NCBI GenBank assembly: GCA_027080545.1
Contig: JALWRV010000268.1
Location: 1-17,377, forward strand
From: Parvularculaceae bacterium
GTDB taxonomy: Bacteria > Pseudomonadota > Alphaproteobacteria > Caulobacterales > Parvularculaceae
Length of the DNA stretch: 17,377 nt
Direction: 5' to 3'
Below are positions 14,221 to 17,377 of the stretch, in pieces. The first letter of the stretch is position 1; every line of letters begins with the position of its first letter. Below the pieces are notes generated by a model. The model was not told where the DNA came from. It saw only the letters and a program-made list of their open reading frames with translations, and did no database searches. Both the position numbers and the translations under genes were made by a program.

Positions 14221-16833
14221 ATGAATTTTGAAAATTATACGGATCGCGCCAAAGGCCTGATCCAAGCGGCGCAAACGATTGCGCTGCGTGAAAACCACCA
14301 ACAAATAACCCCCGCCCATCTGTTAAAAGCCCTGCTTGATGATCGTGAGGGGTTGGCGTCTAACCTGCTAAAGGCGGCTGGGGGCAATCCGCGTGCGATT
14401 GCAGGCAAGGTAGACGAAGCGGTGAATAAATTACCCCGTGTGGAAGGAGCGGGCGCACAAATAATGATGGCGCAAAACACCGCTCGGGTTTTTGCCCGTG
14501 CCGAAGATATTGCCCAAAAATCTGGTGACAGTTTTGTTACCACCGAGCGCCTATTATTGGCGCTGTCTATGGAGCCTGAATTCGCCTCTTGGTTTGAGGA
14601 GGCGGGCATTTCCGCCGATGGGCTTAATCGGGCGATCAATGAATTGCGCCAAGGCCGCACCGCTGATAGCGCGTCGGCAGAGCAGGCTTATGAAGCCTTG
14701 AAAAAATATACCCGCGACCTCACCGAAGCGGCCCGTGAAGGCAAGCTCGATCCGGTGATTGGTCGGGATGAAGAAATTCGCCGCACCATGCAGGTTTTAG
14801 CCCGGCGCACCAAAAACAATCCGGTGTTGATCGGCGATCCCGGGGTCGGGAAGACCGCCATTGTTGAGGGCATGGCATTGCGCATTATCAATGGCGATGT
14901 GCCGGAATCTTTGCGTGATAAAAAATTGCTGGCGCTGGATATGGGTAGTCTTATTGCGGGGGCGAAATATCGCGGCGAGTTTGAAGAACGCTTAAAATCG
15001 GTTCTGCAGGAAGTGACCGCTGCCGAAGGCGAGATTGTTCTGTTTATTGATGAAATGCACACGCTGGTCGGGGCGGGCAAAAGTGATGGGGCGATGGATG
15101 CCTCCAACCTTTTAAAACCGGCCTTGGCCCGGGGTGAGCTTCATTGTATTGGCGCGACCACGTTGGATGAATATCGCAAATATGTGGAAAAAGACGCGGC
15201 CTTGGCCCGGCGGTTTCAAGCGGTCTATGTGGATGAACCATCGGTTGAGGACACGATCTCGATTTTGCGTGGCCTGAAAGAAAAATATGAACTGCATCAC
15301 GGAGTGCGCATTGCTGACAGCGCGATTGTTGCCGCTGCGACCCTCTCCAATCGTTATATCACCAATCGCTTTTTGCCGGATAAGGCCATTGACTTAATTG
15401 ATGAAGCCGCGGCCCGGTTGCGCATGCAGGTAGATAGCAAGCCGGAAGAGTTGGAAGCGCTTGACCGGCGTATCATTCAGCTAAAGATCGAGCGCGAAGC
15501 CTTGAAAAAGGAAAAGGATGCCGCGTCGAAAGACCGTCTGGTTACGTTGGAAGAAGAATTAAACGGGCTTGAACAACAAGCGAGTGAGTTGACCACCCGT
15601 TGGTTGGCGGAAAAAGAAAGCCTCGCTTCGGCTACCCGTATCAAGGAAGAGCTGGACCAAGTGCGCCAACAATTGATCGAAGCCGAGCGTGCTGGCGATC
15701 TCGCCAAGGCGTCTGAGCTAAAATATGGCCGCTTGCCAGAGTTGGAGAAAAAACTCCAAGAAGCTGAGGCTAAGGAAACCCAATCGGACCTTGTTCAAGA
15801 GGTGGTGGATGCAGAGCAAATTGCCTCTGTGGTGGCCCGCTGGACCGGGGTGCCGGTAGAAAAAATGCTCGAAGGCGAACGCGAAAAACTATTGAATATG
15901 GAAGATGCGCTCCATAATCGGGTGATTGGCCAAGATGAGGCGGTCGAGGCGGTTTCAGCGGCTGTGCGGCGGGCCCGGGCGGGCTTACAAGACCCGAACC
16001 GGCCTTTGGGGTCTTTTCTGTTCCTAGGGCCTACTGGTGTCGGTAAAACCGAACTGACCAAAGCGTTGGCTGAATTTTTGTTCGATGATGAACATGCCAT
16101 CAGCCGGATTGATATGTCCGAATTTATGGAAAAACATTCGGTTTCACGACTGATCGGGGCGCCCCCCGGCTATGTGGGCTATGAAGAAGGTGGTGTATTG
16201 ACCGAAGCGGTGCGTCGTCGGCCCTATCAGGTGGTATTGTTTGACGAGGTCGAAAAAGCCCATCCGGATGTGTTTAATGTGCTGTTGCAAGTCTTGGATG
16301 ATGGCCGTTTGACCGATGGGCAAGGCCATGTGATCGATTTCAAGAACACGTTGATCATTTTGACCTCCAATTTGGGATCAGAACATATTGCCGCCCAATC
16401 ACCGGATGAGCCTATCGACAAGGTACGTCTCTTGGTCATGGAAGCGGTACGCCAAGCCTTTCGACCAGAGTTTTTAAACCGGTTGGATGAAATTATTTTG
16501 TTCCACCGTCTGCGCCGAGATCAGATGGGCGATATTGTAGACATTCAAATGCAGCGTTTGCAAAAAATGCTCGAAGAGCGCAAAATTACGTTGCAGCTTG
16601 ATGAAAGCGCCCGGGAATTGCTGGCTGAAGCCGGTTATGACCCTGTGTTTGGGGCAAGGCCGCTGAAACGCGTCATTCAAAAACGGGTGCAGGACCCGTT
16701 GGCAGAATTGATTCTGGGCGGCAAGTTGAAAGATGGCGAAGACATTGTGCTATCTGCCGAAGGGGATGATTTGTTGATCAATGGGGAGAAACTCCCCACC
16801 CGGAAGCACCATTTCATTTCTGCGGCAGAATAG
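14221..16833 (+). CDS. clpB: ATP-dependent chaperone ClpB
   Basis: An 870-residue Hsp100 disaggregase, close to the usual ClpB length. The hexameric ring threads aggregated proteins together with DnaK/DnaJ/GrpE in the cytoplasm. The N domain (~1-145) has the double Clp_N repeat. The first AAA+ module has Walker A GDPGVGKT at 205-212 and Walker B VLFIDEMH. The middle coiled-coil domain (~410-530, EALDRRIIQLKIEREALKKE) identifies ClpB rather than ClpA or ClpC. The second AAA+ module has Walker A GPTGVGKT at 603-610, the substrate loop GAPPGYVGYEEGG and LFDEVEKAH. There is no ClpP-binding IGF loop. GAAGAGG precedes the ATG by six bases, and the RpoH-type promoter upstream indicates heat-shock control. 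Confidence 0.98.
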   Translation: MNFENYTDRAKGLIQAAQTIALRENHQQITPAHLLKALLDDREGLASNLLKAAGGNPRAIAGKVDEAVNKLPRVEGAGAQIMMAQNTARVFARAEDIAQKSGDSFVTTERLLLALSMEPEFASWFEEAGISADGLNRAINELRQGRTADSASAEQAYEALKKYTRDLTEAAREGKLDPVIGRDEEIRRTMQVLARRTKNNPVLIGDPGVGKTAIVEGMALRIINGDVPESLRDKKLLALDMGSLIAGAKYRGEFEERLKSVLQEVTAAEGEIVLFIDEMHTLVGAGKSDGAMDASNLLKPALARGELHCIGATTLDEYRKYVEKDAALARRFQAVYVDEPSVEDTISILRGLKEKYELHHGVRIADSAIVAAATLSNRYITNRFLPDKAIDLIDEAAARLRMQVDSKPEELEALDRRIIQLKIEREALKKEKDAASKDRLVTLEEELNGLEQQASELTTRWLAEKESLASATRIKEELDQVRQQLIEAERAGDLAKASELKYGRLPELEKKLQEAEAKETQSDLVQEVVDAEQIASVVARWTGVPVEKMLEGEREKLLNMEDALHNRVIGQDEAVEAVSAAVRRARAGLQDPNRPLGSFLFLGPTGVGKTELTKALAEFLFDDEHAISRIDMSEFMEKHSVSRLIGAPPGYVGYEEGGVLTEAVRRRPYQVVLFDEVEKAHPDVFNVLLQVLDDGRLTDGQGHVIDFKNTLIILTSNLGSEHIAAQSPDEPIDKVRLLVMEAVRQAFRPEFLNRLDEIILFHRLRRDQMGDIVDIQMQRLQKMLEERKITLQLDESARELLAEAGYDPVFGARPLKRVIQKRVQDPLAELILGGKLKDGEDIVLSAEGDDLLINGEKLPTRKHHFISAAE

Positions 16834-16866
16834 GAGAAGCAGCGCCTTTTTGAAAGGAAGGATAAG

Positions 16867-17064
16867 ATGAACCAAAAAAAACCGGATGATAAGGCGCTGG
16901 AAAAGCTGGTGCGTGAAGCCGCTAAAGCGCTGGGGGACACGGACCCCGCGCAGCTTCCGCACCAGATTCGCCAAAGGCTAAAAGGCCAAGTGGATGGCTC
17001 TGTTGATGTGGATGAATATATCAAAAAGCTGATGGCGGAAATGAAGCCTCGTGATGAGGTTTAG
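16867..17064 (+). CDS. Small unknown protein downstream of clpB
   Basis: A 65-residue, highly charged, probably helical protein: a Lys/Asp-rich start, KALEKLVREAAKALGDTDPA, then LPHQIRQRLKGQVDG and EYIKKLMAEMK. It has no signal peptide, membrane segment or cysteine. I do not recognise a family. It lies 33 bases after clpB and has a very strong ribosome site (AAAGGAAGG, 16853-16861, five bases from the ATG), which makes it credible as a gene. The first half of that site can pair with CCTTT (16845-16849), giving a small stem that might limit translation. Co-transcription with clpB would place it under heat-shock control, which is inference. Confidence 0.75.
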   Translation: MNQKKPDDKALEKLVREAAKALGDTDPAQLPHQIRQRLKGQVDGSVDVDEYIKKLMAEMKPRDEV

Positions 17065-17073
17065 GATATTAAC

Positions 17074-17377
17074 CTAAGGCCGCAAGGAGGCGAGTTGCAG
17101 CCGTGCCTCTTCGGTGCGCAGGCGGTTAATCCAATCGCGCTCCTCGGTAAAATCACGCAAGGCATCGCCTTTTAGTTTTTTACCATCCGCCACTTTCAGG
17201 GTTAGCGGGTTAATTTGTTTGCCCCGGCGCAACACTTCATAATGTAAGTGGGGGCCTGTGGAGCGCCCCGTAGAGCCCACATAGGCGATGATTTGCCCTT
17301 GGCGCACGCGCTGGCCTTTTTTGATGCCTTTGGCAAAACCATTTAGGTGGGCATAGGCGGTTTCATAGCCATTGGCA
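17074..17377 (-). CDS. M23 (LytM-type) peptidase, C-terminal part
   Basis: The frame is open from the TAG (17074-17076) to the window edge, about 100 residues, with the N-terminal part outside. The visible part is the end of an M23 peptidase domain: NGYETAYAHLNGFAKGIKKG with the active-site His of YAHL, then AYVGSTGRSTGPHLHYEVLR, whose HLH provides zinc ligands. A tail of ~50 residues follows (TLKVADGKKLKGDALRDF and on). Such proteins act on peptidoglycan cross-links in the periplasm, or activate amidases if degenerate. The active-site residues seen are intact, but the HxxxD half lies outside. The gene converges with the small clpB-linked gene, with nine bases between the stops. Confidence 0.9.
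   Translation of the reverse strand, partial: ANGYETAYAHLNGFAKGIKKGQRVRQGQIIAYVGSTGRSTGPHLHYEVLRRGKQINPLTLKVADGKKLKGDALRDFTEERDWINRLRTEEARLQLASLRP

Noticed and set aside
1..17377. CRISPR arrays, tRNA/rRNA genes, insertion sequences, phage or defence genes
   Set aside because: No regularly spaced repeats, no tRNA T-loop/anticodon architecture, no transposase, integrase or defence-type domain were seen. The window is core genome.

Overview
The window is a stretch of an alphaproteobacterial chromosome made up almost entirely of core housekeeping genes. The assignment rests on content and order: ubiG diverging from lysC, lysC overlapping ptsP, then prfA, prmC, a DUF4167 gene and clpB. From general knowledge, this lysC-ptsP-prfA-prmC-DUF4167-clpB order is a recurring alphaproteobacterial arrangement. 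Base composition is moderate (about half G+C by eye), with no obvious foreign island, insertion sequence, tRNA, rRNA or CRISPR. I cannot name the order or genus from sequence alone.

Layout. (1) 1-2260: the 3' end of an unrecognised + strand gene meets, tail to tail with a 4-base overlap, a minus-strand pair: ubiG followed 8 bases later by a DUF885-type zinc-metallopeptidase lipoprotein. (2) 2261-2502: a divergent control region with a strong hairpin. (3) 2503-6143: lysC and ptsP, overlapping by one base. (4) 6393-9035: a RodZ-like gene followed by ispG, an adjacency also known from gammaproteobacteria. Here it sits inside the lysC...prfA block, and the RodZ-like protein ends in a TonB C-terminal domain instead of the usual RodZ domain. 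(5) 9073-11066: prfA and prmC, a release factor and the enzyme that methylates it, 11 bases apart. (6) 11067-11653: a 587-base non-coding stretch with small hairpins, short repeats and a possible 18-codon ORF. (7) 11654-13095: a DUF4167 basic protein and a DHRS4-like short-chain dehydrogenase. (8) 13098-14057 (minus): a DUF4003-like protein of unknown function. (9) 14221-17064: clpB behind an excellent sigma-32-type heat-shock promoter, then a 65-residue unknown protein. (10) 17074-17377 (minus): the C-terminal end of an M23 (LytM-type) peptidase cut by the window edge.

Functional themes are quinone synthesis (UbiG), aspartate-family amino acids (LysC), the nitrogen-type PTS (PtsP), isoprenoid synthesis (IspG), translation termination (PrfA/PrmC), cell envelope and shape (RodZ-like, M23 peptidase, lipoprotein) and protein disaggregation (ClpB). 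I found no clear new multi-gene system. The most unusual items are the RodZ/TonB hybrid, the long intergenic region before the DUF4167 gene, the DUF4003-like protein next to clpB, and candidate leader structures before lysC and ispG.
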